64,000 nt of DNA, taken from the NCBI GenBank assembly GCA_001599615.1, contig BCHJ01000004.1, positions 934,375-998,374 of the forward strand, read 5' to 3'. Of this stretch, positions 1 to 12,254 are shown piece after piece. The notes below the pieces were generated by a model. It made no database searches. It had not been told where the DNA came from and worked only from the letters and a program-made list of their open reading frames with translations. How positions within the stretch are numbered: position 1 is the first letter of the stretch; each line of letters starts with the position of its first letter. The translations under genes were made by a program, and so were the position numbers. The DNA comes from Thielaviopsis euricoi (taxonomy: Eukaryota; Ascomycota; Sordariomycetes; Microascales; Ceratocystidaceae).

Positions 1-495
1 GGGACCCGAGCGACGGCGTTTCCTGCAGCAAATGAGGGAGGCGTAAGCCGTGTTTGGGAGGATGGAGGACAGGACAGGACGGACGCGGAAGGCCGGGAAG
101 GCAGGGACTTGCTGGGCCATTTTTTTTATTGTTTATTTTTTCATTAATGCTTTGACATTTGCACATGGGTTAGGTATTCTCAATCAAGCACAATTAATCA
201 AGAGAAGCACAGGTCAGGCTTTTCGGCGTTGAAGATGGAAGACGAACAAAAAAGGGCCCCCACGAACGAGATCGAGGAATGACTATTTTTTTCTGTTCCT
301 TTGCAGAACCTCACAAAGACTGATGAAACAGGATTTTCACACTAAATCCATCTTTGTTCACGAGCCAGTATTGATTGATTGTTAGTGCATTCTCTTTGTT
401 CGCCTGGGCCGACACGACCGACTAGAACAATGCAAGGAAGCAACCATCAAGTCGAACAAAGGGCCACGGAATGCACCCAGCGATTGCTTTTTGAT

Positions 496-540
496 ACAAG
501 ACAAGACAAGACAAGACAATACAATACAATACAATACAAA
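496..540. repeat. Pentamer microsatellite (ACAAG)4(ACAAT)4
   Basis: Nine consecutive 5-base units are read directly: four ACAAG, four ACAAT and one ACAAA. The switch from ACAAG to ACAAT inside one array suggests a point change spread by slippage. It lies in non-coding DNA. Confidence 0.95.
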
Positions 541-2382
541 ATAGATAGCAATCTTATCTCCCAAAAGGAAAGGTGAAATGCACAAAAAGGGCAGATACTA
601 CACCAAGGAAAGGGCGGGATAGAAAGGCGGTCAGCGCGTTTATGCCGACTGCTTTAATTTTTAATTTTTTTTTCTTAATTTTTGTGCGCTTTCCTACAAG
701 TCTGGAATTCAACCCTCAATATGGCACTTTCTAGTGTCTTCTCTTTGTTTCCTATACTGAGAAATAAAACGACTCCTTTTCTGATGAGTGTCTAGGGACA
801 CAAAACAAGGGAGAAGAGCAAGATATACAAAAGATCCACTACGAGTTCAAAAGTAAAGCTCCAACTCGCTACTCTGAAGTGTCTCAATACTTATCGTCCA
901 GCCCCTTCAACCTGGTCAGACTCTTTCTTCCTCCTTGGCCGTCGTGGTCGTGCCGGCATTGAATCTTGATACGAGACGATAAACAGACAAGTCGGTGGAA
1001 TTTGTTCTTCCAGCCTTCTGGCGAGCTTCTATGGGGCATCAAGTAGGAGGGTGGGTGGGTGGGTGGAGGGGTGCCAATTTCAGCGAGCCGAGCTGGGGGA
1101 TAACCCTAGGGGGAAAGCGAAATGCATGGAGAGAGAGAGAAAAAGACTGGGAAGCGACAAGTAGTAGAGCTGCACGTGTCGTGTCAGTGACAAACAAGCC
1201 ACTATCAGCGACGATAATTTCTAGGCTTAAAAAAGCCGCTGTATCTGCTGAGCATCTGCCCATATTCGGAAGAGTTCGCTCTGCTAGCCTAGTCTAGTCC
1301 AGTACAGTTCAGTACAGTCAGAAACGGTAGACATACCATGCAGATTCTCACAGGGTGACATGTTACAAATATAGCACTGTACGAAGCACACAGTAAAGAT
1401 GGAATTGGCGAAGCCAGAGCAGGCAAAGGGTTCAACAAGGCAAGGCATGAACAAGACCCGCTGCTTGGAAGCATTCTAGACGTGTTCTACGAGCACAAAT
1501 TGGCCGTATGAGGCGAGTTTTTGTTTCCTTGGCCGTGAACGCAGGTGCCCCCAAATCTTGGAGGGATTCTTTTCTTTATTCTTCTTGTTTCAGAGCCTGT
1601 ACAAACAAGGCAATGAGAAAAGGAACAGAGAGAGAGAACGGCAAGAAGAACAGGGCCCATAAGAAAAAAAGAAACAAAAGGGCATTCACTGCCATGCACA
1701 TTGCACTGTTCTACTACTGTTATGCACAAAGTACAGCGCTGAGAGATATCAAAACACCTCCTGGCTCTTCTTATTTGGTACCGTAGTATGTTGTTTTGGG
1801 CGTTTCGGGCCAACCAAACATGGTGCATGTCACCAAAAAGAACGTTGGGCAATAGACATTCATGGATAGAAAGAGAAGGGAGTTGATGCAAGTACTATAG
1901 AAGGTTATATCTGTACAAGGGGAAAGGAAGATCAGGGCTCTGGAAATGATTAGATGGACGAGATTACAATAGGCAGTAGGCAATAGTTGTGCCACAACAC
2001 CGGTTTCAATTAGTACTACTCCTAATATCTCGGCCTCGGTCTCCTCCCATACCAATGCCGTTATTAGATTCTTCAACATCCTAGTAATAGCTATAGGAAA
2101 CAGTACAGAAAATCAAATGCCGAGAAAGCTTTGCAGGTCAAGAACGACAAGCAACCGAACGAGTGTAATAAAAAGAACTGGCAAGGGCATGTAATAAAGA
2201 AACAGCAGCCCATAACAGACTTGAATCGTACGAACAGAGTTGCATTTTATCAGACCCTTGGCTGTAGGACGGACGGACAAAACTTTAAGAGTTCTTTTGA
2301 CTAATAGAAACAACATCAAGACGATAGAAATAAGGGTTGGTGGGCTGTGGTTGTCTGGTCGGCTATGCATTCACTTAACAGA

Positions 2383-2405
2383 TGGGCTGGGCTGGGCTGG
2401 GCTGG
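2383..2405. repeat. Pentamer microsatellite (TGGGC)n
   Basis: A short tandem array of TGGGC units, followed at 2420-2433 by AGGGTTAGGGGTTA, which resembles two telomere-type repeats. It lies in non-coding DNA. Confidence 0.9.
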
Positions 2406-2811
2406 CTCGACTGTATTCTAGGGTTAGGGGTTACTTGTCTGTTGTACAGAGACAGGAAGACGGGACGGGTCAGGTAACGTCCATTATAAAGACGTGTGAC
2501 ACAGGCGATGGGATATGACCCAAACCAAGACAGTCAAGTAGACGGACAGTTTGATTATCAAGGTGTGTGTAATCAAGTTGATTATGGTCCTTGAGATTAT
2601 CAAGGTCGAGGACAGCAGAAAGTCACGGAAATAACGAAAAAGAAGAAGAAATAAACGGGCAAGTTTGACACTTGGTGTTGATGGGTTGACAAATCTAGCG
2701 AGACCAATAGGAAGAGAGGAAAGAGGAGGAGAAGAGGGGAATCAAGGCAGGCATAAAAGGGTGTAGCCGAAGTACAGAAGGCATACAGGGAAGGAAGAGG
2801 AAGAGGAAGAA

Positions 2812-2838
2812 GCAATCAATCAATCAATCAATCAATCA
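2812..2838. repeat. Tetramer microsatellite (CAAT/ATCA)n
   Basis: About six tandem copies of ATCA lie in the gene-free left end of the window. Confidence 0.9.
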
Positions 2839-4614
2839 TCGTGACTTGGTAAAGGATTGCATAAACAAAAGAAACAAAGACGAAGAGGATCAAGGAAAGA
2901 AAGAAATACAAGAAAAAAAAGATACATAAATCACGCCGGGGAGGGATTCTCTTCCTTCCGTCGCATATGCCTTCTAAAGAAGCTTGTTGGAGCCGACTTT
3001 GTACATACATTATATTCATTACATACAGCATTGGCCTTGGTATTAGCTTTAGCTTTGTATGTACAAAGAAGTACAAATCCAGCTTTAATGGTTGACGATA
3101 AGGCTGCCTTGCTTTTTGCTTGGCTTGGTATTTCTCGCTAGACGACTGACCAGGGCATAAAGAGGGGTCATCTCATGCTTTATCTTGATTTGTATGTACT
3201 TATCTATGTATCTAGTTCGAGATATCTGATATTGCTCCTTTGGCAAGCTCCCAGCGCCAAGATATCGAGATTCGGTTGTCTTTATTGATTCTTTGGCCAT
3301 GAGGACGAGGGTGAGCATATTTAGTTGAGAACACATAAATATACATAAATACATACATATCTATGCATCTACAAGCGAAGCGAAGTGCAGCGCAGCACAG
3401 CACAGCACAGCTGCACCAGCTCTGCATTCCAGTCTGCGTCAATTGGAGGATACATGCTTAAGCAGGCGTATAAGCTACGACATTGGTGAACGCATGGCTG
3501 CACAAAGACATAAATCAGGTACCAAGAGCAGATATTGGGCCTATCAGGCCTTGAGGCCTGCGTTTGACTTGAGTTGGCTGTCTGTCCAGAAACCGAGAGC
3601 CAAAAGTAAACATAAAAAGGAGGCCCGGTAGAAAGAAGCAATATGACTCTAGACCTAGAAGAGACGAGAAACCCTCGGCCTTACGGACTGGGTTGGGCTC
3701 TACCACTAAAAGACAGCCGAGAAACTGAACGACAGGAATAACAAGGAAATCGAGCTTGGCTACGGGACTCTCCATCCATCCTCTCATCTCAACCGACATC
3801 TTGGACCCTGTCATGACATGACGACCACGTCAGCGAGCCAACACAGCACAGCACAGCAACTGTTGACTTGACTTGCAAAGATGCATCTTGTCAGAGAACG
3901 GGGGGCGGAAGTGGGTTTGTGAAGTGATGAGATGTGACGATGGGACAAATAAAAATCACAAGGGGGAAGAAGAAGGAGATCTGTTTGTCACGGCCCAGAC
4001 GGACAACACCGAAATCCCCAGAAATTGGCACAGCCCGGGCTTGTCTTTCGGGTAACGACAAGGAGAAGCCCAGCAAAGATACCAAGGAGAGCAGAAAAAA
4101 CAGCTAATCAGCCAAGGATGCGTGCGTGCATTGCCGTGGTGGATAAGGATGAGCTGGTCGTGGGTGATGCACTGTAGTAAGAGAAGCCGTACGAGCGGGA
4201 GCAGCAGCAGCAACAGGAGACAGAATCGAGACAACTGACGTGTAGATGGACACTTCCAATTGCAAGGGATACCTCGCTCGCTCTCTCGCTTTCTTCTTCC
4301 TGCATGCATCGCTTCCTGCCCGAAGCTGTCTTGCTGCCAACACTGGAACTCGACTGTCTTCTTCTGCTCTTCGCGGCTCTACCATGCGCAGCCGTCCCAA
4401 CCCAACGGGCTTCTGCCGCCACTGTCCGTCGGCTGCTTTGGGAGGGACGCCAAGACAGAACTTGGTCGTTGCTTAACCCGACAATTGCCGCCTACACAGA
4501 CAACAACCCTACTGCGTCACTCCGCTACTGCGTCTCTCTGCTACTGCATCACCCTGCCAGACATTATGTACATCGTGCCAGTTCGCCAAATATAGAGAAT
4601 AAGCGAGCAATGCT

Positions 4615-6656
4615 TTAGATGCGGTGGTCGCGCAGCAGAGAAACAAGCATAAACCCGCTCAGGGCAAATACAAGCGACAGCCCATGACTGTATTCGAGTC
4701 CCAGCACGTAGGCATCGCTTATGGCATCAGACAGACGGCCGGTGGAGTTGTACACGTACTCAACATTGGACACGGCGCTGGATACAATCTACGGTTTTGG
4801 TCAGTGATATGTGGCTTTGTGCTACATCAGTCGGGCCAGAGAATATACTCACTGTAGCACGCTGTGTGGCATTGGTGTAGCCCAGGCCGATGAGGTTCCG
4901 GTCTAGTCGCATCTTGATGCCCATCTTCATGGCCGCTGAGGATGCAGCAACACCGGAAATCGGGCCAATAGTAGACGAGAGATACATGGTGGACAGCGCC
5001 GGCGCGATGTGGTTCTTGTCGACGACATTTTGTAGAGAGACAAAGACGGCGCTTTGGGCCACGCCGGAGCCGAAGCCGCTAAGGAGAGTTAGTGCGTGAG
5101 CTGACATAAGTAGAGGATAGAAAGTAGAGAGTAGACATACCCCGGAATGACAAACAGCGACTTGGCCCATGATACGTGCCCATGCCACGTGAGAATAAGC
5201 AGCAGATAACACGTGCTGCTAGACGCCATGGCAGTATAAGCGAGCCACTTGTAGCGGCCAGTCCTAGAAACACGAGTCAGCACCTAGATTACATACGCAC
5301 CAAACAGACACTCCTCTTCATACCTTGATATACTCCAGCCAGACAACACAGCTCCCAGTGTATTTCCCAGTACAGCCGGGAATAGATGCGCGCCGGCCGC
5401 GCCACTCGTTGCCTTATCTGTGACCTGGAAGTATACCGGGATAGAAAACATCAGACTCAACTGCGCCGCCGTCTGCAAGCCCATTATGAGCATCGACGCC
5501 GCAACCTCGCGGTTGGCAAACATCTGCAGCGGGATAATCGGGCTCACCGCCCAGCGGTCCTCGCAGTGCACAAACAGCGCAAACAATACCACAGCGGCCG
5601 CAAGCAGCGCCGGGATCCACATACTAGACCACGGAAGCTGCGCGCCACCAAGCTGCAGCGGGACCAGCACGGCGAGCACAGCAGCGCCGAGGAGCACGGC
5701 GCCGGGAAGATCCAGTGAGGCGAGTTTGTCGGAAAGCGATGGCGCCTTCGGAGGAGGCGTGCTAGGCGACCGCACGTCGTTGGGCAGATACACCCAGCAC
5801 AGCGCAAAGGCTAGCATGAATAGCGGCACTTGGCCTAGAAATGACCACCGCCAGCCGACGACATCGGCGAGCCAGCCGCCGAGCGGGCCGCCTAGAGATC
5901 GGCCGGCGGTGGCGGCCAGGTTGATGTATGAGCGCCAGGCGGCCACGTCGCGCAGCGGGACGAGGTGGGCGAGGAGGATGGACACGACAAGGCCCATGCC
6001 GGCGCCGACGGAGCCCGAGATGACGCGCCCGAGGATCACGCCGCTCATGGACTGGGCGCAGCCGCTGTGGAGAAGGAGGTTAGACGGGTGCGCGGAACGG
6101 ACGAGATAGGGGACAGACGAACATGATGAGACTGGGGTTTGTTAGCAAGAGCACGGGGAGCGGGAGATGGGGGAAATATAGAAACATACCAGCCACAAGC
6201 AAACACAGCATAGCAAAACAAAATCACGGGCTTCTGGCCGTACATGTCACTCAACTTGCCAAACTACAATGCGCGTCAGCATCGACAAGACAAGCCAGAA
6301 AGAATAGCCGGCTGGATCAATTACGTACCATGGCCTGAGTTGCGGCGCCCGCCAGTCCAAACGCAGTAAACAACCAGCTCGACGACTCCAGTGCGCCAAA
6401 GTCGGACGCTATCACGGGATGCGTGGCCAGCACGAGCGAGCCGTCGGCGTTGTATACAAAGACGGCTGTTAGGGTTAGCAGTTGGGGTCTGGAGGAAATA
6501 GAGAAGAAGGAGAGAAAAAGGTATACCGAGAACCATGACCATGACGATCTGGAAGATACGCGCGTCGGGCACGGGAGGATCATCATCGTGGGCAGAGGAT
6601 GAGAGCAGGGCTTGTCGTTCGGGGTCGACAGTGGAAGAGAGAGAAGGGAGTGTCAT
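4615..6656 (-). CDS. MFS transporter, DHA2/Fnx1-Vba-like, eight exons
   Basis: This is a major-facilitator membrane transporter of 537 residues. Exons in coding order are 6656-6527, 6465-6329, 6263-6190, 6131-6123, 6064-5324, 5263-5141, 5078-4853 and 4788-4615, and the frame closes exactly at all seven junctions. After a polar N-terminus of about 35 residues comes a first helix region with the N-A-D-G-S-L-V-L-A-T motif, then the loop G-K-L-S-D-M-Y-G-Q-K-P. This is followed by G-R-V-I-S-G-S-V-G-A-G-M and G-G-P-L-G-G-W-L-A-D-V-V-G-W-R-W-S-F. These match fungal vacuolar basic-amino-acid/multidrug exporters of the Fnx1/Vba type. It ends L-L-R-D-H-R-I. Exon 4 is only 9 bases. The substrate cannot be told from sequence. 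The sulfatase stop lies 290 bases upstream on the same strand, so the promoter is short. Confidence 0.9.
6123..6131 (-). other. 9-base micro-exon of the MFS transporter
   Basis: On the minus strand this exon reads TCTCATCAT, between an upstream acceptor (CCCCAG) and a downstream donor (GTTCGT). Including it joins ...F-A-C-G-C to L-I-I to G-C-A-Q-S-M-S-G, which restores the conserved helix of the family. Upstream and downstream introns are both about 58 bases and contain CTAAC branch sites. Skipping it would keep the frame and delete three hydrophobic residues. Confidence 0.82.
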
Positions 6657-6910
6657 GGGGGCGGTGAGAGTGAGTGAGTAAGTGAGTGAAAGAGATAGGC
6701 TATGAGACCAGCATGAACAAGACTGAGCAGCTTATAAGATGTATATCTTTCCGATCGTGCTCAGTAAAAGCTTGCTCGCTGATTAGTCAGTGATGGCGCA
6801 ATTTCGGATATACGATTGCGATTCTATACATCACTCATTCACTCACTTACAAGTACGTAAATTTCTACAAATAAACGCCGACACCTCCTGGATTAAGCTG
6901 CATGTAATTC

Positions 6911-6918
6911 AAACCCTA
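6911..6918. promoter_or_regulatory. Telobox-like AAACCCTA
   Basis: The octamer AAACCCTA lies between the sulfatase stop and the MFS transporter start, in the only 290 bases available as that transporter's promoter. Such boxes are known Tbf1/telobox sites in fungal promoters. Function here is inferred. Confidence 0.35.
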
Positions 6919-6946
6919 AACAACCCTACTTGCCACCCAACATCGA

Positions 6947-8919
6947 CTACACCCAATTATCCCATGACACTCCCTCTCTATAAACGAGGCCATCGGCATT
7001 AAACTGCGCTCCCTCGGCCGCCTGCAAGTATCCCTGAGCACAATACTCGTACGAGACTTTAGGCTGGGCAGCGTAAAACGCATCGAAGCGAGGACTCAGC
7101 GCGTCTTTCAGCGAGCCGACGTTGCCCTGTGGATGAAGCGCTTCCCATGGCTTGACGCACACGCTGCCGCGACAAGTCTTGAGCACGAGCAGCAGCACGT
7201 CGAGACGGGCTGTAAGCTGGCTGAGAGAGGTGCGTGAGCCGCCGATTGTTAGGCTGTTTCTGCTACCGGCCAGAAGATTGTCCATCTGGTATGCATCAGA
7301 CACCATGTCGTACAGCTCGTGCGACCCGTCGCACCACACCGTGTAGGCCAGATTGTACAGCCCGTCGGCGCTGACAATGCGCACGGCTTTGTACGTGTTG
7401 TTGGTGGCCGGCACGCCGAATCCGTAGTCGCCCTCGGCCAGCGCCGTGCCCCAGAACTCCACCGTCACGTGCTCGTGTCTGTCGAACTGGGCTTTTTGCT
7501 GCGCCGCCGCGCTCAGCGGTACCGGGACTCCGTCAAATTCGCTGACCGGGGCTGCGCCAGAGTGACCCGCTGGAACCTCATCAACATCGCCCATAGCGTC
7601 ACCCGCTGCTGATACTGCTTCCCACACACCCGCCAGCTGCAGCAACGTCGGCACCACGTCGACATGCGTGGTGACCATGTGCGCCGACACATTTGCCGGG
7701 ACGCCCGGCCCGCGCACAATAAACGGCACATTGACATCCTCCTCCCACGCACACGTCTTGCCCGGCCGCAGCCGATGCTGGCCGATATGGAAGCCATTAT
7801 CCGCCGTGTAAAACACAAACGTATTCTCCAGCAGACCCGTGCGCCGCAGCTGCTCCACGACTGCCTCTACGAGTTCATCCACGCCCTGCAGCGCGCGCAG
7901 CCGCTGCCGGTAGAACTCGTCGTTGTATGCAACGCTGGCGGCGTCTAGCACGGGCAGTGACAGTTGCCAGCTGCCGCCCGAGGCTGTCGCCGGGTTGAAG
8001 TTGGGCGTGCGCGGTACGTTTGCGTCGGGGAAGAGTCCGACGTGGCGCGCTGCCGGGATCGGCGCTGTGAAGCGCGGCCGCCGCGTGCCATTGACCACGG
8101 TGTAGTCGACGTTGGTATGCGGCGCAATGGGCGCAATGCCGAGGAAGAACGGCGCAGTAGACTGGCGGGCTTCGTCGAGCAGGGCTAGCGCCTTGGCGGT
8201 GATTACGTCGCTGGTGTGCTCGCCGCTGTAGCTCCGCGGCGCGTCGTGGTTGTGCTGGTAGGTGGCGTTGAGGTACTGGTAGGTGTGCGGGTCTAGCAGG
8301 AAGTCGGTGCCGTTCCAGCCGGCGGGATATGGCGCGTTGTAGTTGTCGACGGTGTGGGCGTTGAAGAGCTTGCCTGTGTAGTACGTGTTGTAGCCGGCAT
8401 TCTGTAGCCACACGGGTAGATATGCGTTGTTGAAGCCTTGGGAGATGAATTTGGGGTATCCGCCTAATGGTGTTAGTATTCTCTTTCACTCTCTCACTCT
8501 CTCACTCTCTCACTCTAAAGAAACTCACCATACGGCGGTGACACGTCCGTCACGTTCGTGTTATGCGCCAACTTCCCCGTCCACAGCGACACCCGCGACG
8601 GGCAGCAAATCGCCGTCGTGCAAAAGTGCTTCTCATACGACGTGCCCTGCTCGGCCAGGTACTTGCGCACCAGCGGCATGTACGCCAGCGAATCAAGATG
8701 CTTGTCTTGGTCGTCTGTCAAGATAAACACTATATTGGGCTGCTTGGTTGCCGGACTGCTACTGCGCGCCGGGGGCCTGTCGGGTAATAGCGGGGCCTGT
8801 GGGGAAGCCCGGCGCGCGGGCCCTCCAGAGCCGGAGCTGGACCCGGAGTCGGTCAAGGACCCGCTCGCCATAGAGGCCGCGATGGCGAGAGTCGTAATTG
8901 TGCTGCCGAAGGCTCTCAT
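6947..8919 (-). CDS. Secreted arylsulfatase, two exons
   Basis: This enzyme hydrolyses sulfate esters and would act in the secretory pathway or outside the cell, probably to scavenge sulfur. Exons are 8919-8529 and 8463-6947, giving 635 residues. The 65-base intron has a G|GTGAGT donor and a CTAAC branch, and the joined reading is P-P-Y-G-G-Y-P-K-F. From Met at 8919 there is a signal peptide (M-R-A-F-G-S-T-I-T-T-L-A-I-A-A-S), a low-complexity linker, then P-N-I-V-F-I-L-T-D-D-Q-D with metal-binding acids. The sulfatase signature C-C-P-S-R follows, whose first Cys (about residue 105) would become formylglycine. Next come T-G-K-L-A-H-N-T-N-V-T-D-V and Y-Y-T-G-K-L-F-N-A. The order matches Neurospora-type arylsulfatase. 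An in-frame Met at 8943 would add eight residues but spoil the signal peptide. The intron holds a CTCTCA repeat. Confidence 0.93.
8486..8516. repeat. (CTCTCA)n repeat inside the sulfatase intron
   Basis: Tandem copies of a CACTCTCT-like unit fill about half of the 65-base sulfatase intron (8464-8528), between the donor and the branch site. Confidence 0.9.
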
Positions 8920-8943
8920 TTTTGAGTAAAATATGTAAGCCAA

Positions 8944-9650
8944 GACGTTTAAAAAGCAGGCCTGTCAGCCAAGCTTACTACACTGTGTTGTTATTTGTAG
9001 TACAGACAGCCTGTTGAAATGTATACATAATTGTGGATCTCAGCAATATAACGTCATCGCCCATCCCGATCACAACAGCTCCAACACCAACGATAAACCA
9101 CAAGAATGTGAACTTTAATTCCGCCAAAAAATGTCATATTCGACATCTATTCGCCATTGCCCCCGTCCTTGTAGACATTTCTTTTATTGAACCGGTGTTC
9201 TTACAAGTTGTTTGCGCCATCGTTCTCGTGGCACCCCGGCCACTACGTGCAGCAGCAGCGGCAGCAGCAATAGACAGACAGATTTGACTCCGCGTTTAAA
9301 CACTATGCAGCTTATCTGGTTCCCAATAGTGCGGAATCCCATGCGTCGTACTCTCCAGCGTTACAGCGCTTGGCATTCTGTCATGGTGTGGTGAAATTGC
9401 ATCAGCCCGGTCTTTAACAATGCCTGAGTTCTTTTTTCTCTGGAACTTGGTAGCGGAAAATACTACCATATATTCGCTCCATATCCAGTTGTCTGTCACA
9501 GGGAGAGTTCTTGGACGGGTCAGCTTCTTTCTGACTTTGTTATTACGCCAACTGACTTGGCCAGCGTTGCATCTGTCAACCAGTTACTCCATTTGTTGTC
9601 AACCAGCTCTTCTATTCGTGTGACACTCCTCAGTTACTTGTCCTCATACA
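8944..9650. promoter_or_regulatory. Divergent promoter region, sulfatase / Dal5-like transporter
   Basis: About 700 bases separate two divergently transcribed nutrient-acquisition genes, so the promoters probably share this space. The sequence has one TTATC (GATAA complement) at about 9311-9315, which could be a nitrogen-response GATA site. I see no coding sequence. Co-regulation is an inference from the arrangement only. Confidence 0.5.
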
Positions 9651-11700
9651 ATGGCCTCAGAGTATGATGCCGGGCTCGGCCTCTCTGAAAAGACAGATCC
9701 AGACGTTGCCGTGGGGAGCCACAGCGACAGCTCGGATCTGCAGTGGACCGAAGAGGAAGAGAAGCGTCTTGTGCGCAAGTAAGTCGTTTCTACATCTCAT
9801 GAAATAATGCTTGAGCTTGCGCTTACATTCTAGAATCGACTTGATCGTCATGCCCATTCTGCTTCTTGGTTTCTATGCTCTGCAGCTGGACCGTAGCAAT
9901 ATGTGAGTTATCCACTTGGCTTTGCCCCTGATCAATAGGCCAAACACTAACAGCAATGTCCAGCGGAAATGCTCTCACCGACTACTTCCTTCGAGATATC
10001 GGCATCACTCAAAACCAGTTCAATGTCGGTCAACAGCTGCTGTCTGTCGGCATTGTCCTTCTAGAGGTAAGTCCTAGTCTTGTTTATCCGGCACTGCTCC
10101 TTTTGCTCACCAGTGTCTAGATTCCGAGTAATCTTATCCTGTACTACCTCGGACCTGTCTACTGGATCGGCGGCCAGATCTTTACATGGTTAGTTCTTAT
10201 ACTGCTTCCACATGTCCTTTAAGGTTTTCAGCTGACACTTTCAGGGGTCTCGTGGCTATGCTGCAAGCCTTCCAAAAGAATCTAGCCTCGTTTCTCGCGA
10301 CGCGTCTCCTTCTTGGGTATGTTGCACATCTCTCGACTTGTCCGTGTCGACTCTGCTGACCAACCCAGACTCTGTGAAGCCGGCTTTATTCCCACCAGTC
10401 TCTTTACTATAACCAGATGGTACAAGCGCGACGAGACCAGCAAGAGATTCTCCATCTTCTTTATCGGCAACATGCTGTCCTCGGCTACCGGTGGTCTTAT
10501 TGCCTATGGGATGTAAGTATTCTTTTCTTTCTTTTCGTCGTGTTTTCCATGCCCATACTTTGATGCATGCCTCAAAGATGACTAACAAAACAGTCTGCAT
10601 ATGCGTGGCGTTGCCGGACTCGCTGGCTGGAAGTGGCTCTTCATTGTAAGTTACCCACCTGTCCACCCTCTCTAACCCTGGACCTCCAACTAACACCTGC
10701 CAGCTTGAAGGTCTTTTCACGTGCTGCGTTGGCGTTGTTTTCATCTCCTGCTTTCCACGTGACGTGCGCAACCCCGTGTCCATTCTGGGCATTCGCTACT
10801 TTTCCGAGCGCGAGCGCCAGATTCTCGTGCAGCGCGTCCTGCAGGACGATCCGTCCAAGATTCACAACCGCTCGAGCGTGACCAAAGAAGAACTCAAGAG
10901 CGCGGTACGTTACTCATTGGCAGAGCCTGATGGATGTTGCAGCAGAATAGTGCTAACTCGCAGTAGCTGACCAACTGGAAACTCCTCCCCCATGTTCTCG
11001 CCACTATTGCTGGCCTCGCTCCCGCCACGACAATCGGCTCGTATGCGCCGACGCTGGTCAACGGATACGGCTTCGGCAGACTCAAGTCCAATGCCATGGT
11101 TTCCGTGGGCTACTGGATCCTGCTGGTGGTCAATGTGGCCTGGGGACAACTTGCGTCAGTCTTTTATGCCCGGAACTCATACTTGTAACCGTGTGCTAAC
11201 CCTTAGACAGTGACCGCTTTGGAAATAGAGGCATTCTTGTCTTTATCGGCTTCCTTCTGCCCTGGGGCTTTACCATTGGCGACCGTGTTCTCGCCACCTC
11301 TTCAGACCGGGACTCGCGATATGGCCTATTGATTGCCACCATTGGCTTCAGCTACTTATGGCGTAAGTCACTCCCCCAAGAACAGGCCTCCCCTTTGATC
11401 ACTAGCTAACAAACCCTAGACCCCGTCAACGTGTCGTGGGTTTCCCTCAATGCCAAGACTGCTGGTGAGCGGTCGATTTCCATGGCGATCATGATCATGG
11501 CGGCCAACTGCAGTGGCATCATTGGCAGCCAGCTGTTCCGCTCCGACGATGCGCCCGTGTATAAACGTGGCTGGTCGGTCATTGTGGCGCTGACTAGTGT
11601 GGCGCTGGTGTTTGCAGCCATTGCAAACATACAGTACCGCGTGGCCAACCGGCGCAACAAGCGGAACCCAGAGCGCGGTGGGCAGGTGTACAAGTATTAG
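9651..11700 (+). CDS. MFS anion:cation symporter, Dal5/Tna1-like, eleven exons
   Basis: This is a plasma-membrane permease of the allantoate-permease (ACS) family; the substrate is probably an organic anion such as allantoate, a vitamin or another carboxylate. Exons are 9651-9778, 9834-9902, 9964-10066, 10121-10188, 10245-10316, 10369-10512, 10594-10645, 10704-10904, 10967-11154, 11211-11362 and 11420-11700, giving 485 residues with every junction in frame. Visible family signatures are L-D-R-S-N-I-G-N-A at the end of helix 1, Q-Q-L-L-S-V-G-I-V-L-L-E-I-P-S-N, R-L-L-L-G-L-C-E-A-G-F-I-P and W-Y-K-R-D-E. The C-terminal half has A-W-G-Q-L-A-D-R-F and W-H-P-V-N-V-S-W-V-S-L-N. Exon 9 ends at an unusual GTCAGT donor. 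Exon 9's acceptor is the second AG of CAGTAG, since the first would put TAG in frame. Dal5 itself imports allantoate, and an allantoicase lies 24 kb away, but ACS members vary widely in substrate. Confidence 0.92.
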
Positions 11701-12254
11701 AGTTGTAGTAGAGGAACCGTATTAGAGGTGGTGGAGGATGGTAGTACATGGGGGTAGCAGATATAATGGATAGACCCTAACACACACGCCATAACCCTAT
11801 TAAGCTAGCTTACGTGCACGGACCACCCTGCCCCACTTTGCCCCTCGGTGTAGTGGGCAAAAATTCAGCCAGCAAGCAAATAAAAAATCAGAGCTTCCAG
11901 CGGGCAGAACAGCACTGAAAGATACGCCAGAATGCCCAAAAACCACCCCCGGGGACAAGGCTACGTCAAGATTAGCATAGTGGGATAAGGATAAGGAGGT
12001 TCGATTTGGCCTGGATTTGGCCTGAATTGGCTGGTCCAACCTTGGAGCCCGTAGTAATAATTCTTCTAGCTGGCATCTTGTTTGCATCTTTTTCTTGCTT
12101 GTGAACGAAGGAAAAAAAATACCAGAAGAAATACACCATCCTCGACTCAGCCGGTATTTACTGTCTTTCTTTCTTTCTTTCTCTCTTTTCTTTTTCTTAT
12201 TGAATCGTTACTTCATTCTTCTTATTTCCGTTTAATTGTGCAAATACCGTCAAA
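11701..12254. other. Intergenic region, Dal5-like to CCT3
   Basis: This 550-base tandem gap holds the transporter's 3' end and the CCT3 promoter. Two CCCTAA motifs lie at 11774-11798. A strong pyrimidine tract (TTTC repeats, about 12165-12200) precedes the CCT3 start, as is common for highly expressed fungal genes. No gene was seen. Confidence 0.5.

Larger units (their letters stand above)
1..4614. other. Gene-free stretch, 4.6 kb
   Basis: I see no supportable gene here. The open frames are all about 150 codons or shorter, lie on both strands, have no recognisable family signature and are rich in simple-sequence translation. The DNA carries several short microsatellites (listed separately), a G-rich GGGTGGGTGGGTGGG run near 1048-1065 and long A/T runs. 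The right end is the 3' side of the minus-strand MFS transporter. It may hold non-coding transcripts or the edge of a gene lying outside the window, but nothing in the sequence shows this. Confidence 0.6.

Noticed and set aside
6947..11700. A secondary-metabolite or sulfur-utilisation gene cluster around the sulfatase
   Set aside because: Two transporters flank the sulfatase, but there is no backbone enzyme, regulator or sulfur-assimilation gene; adjacency alone is weak.
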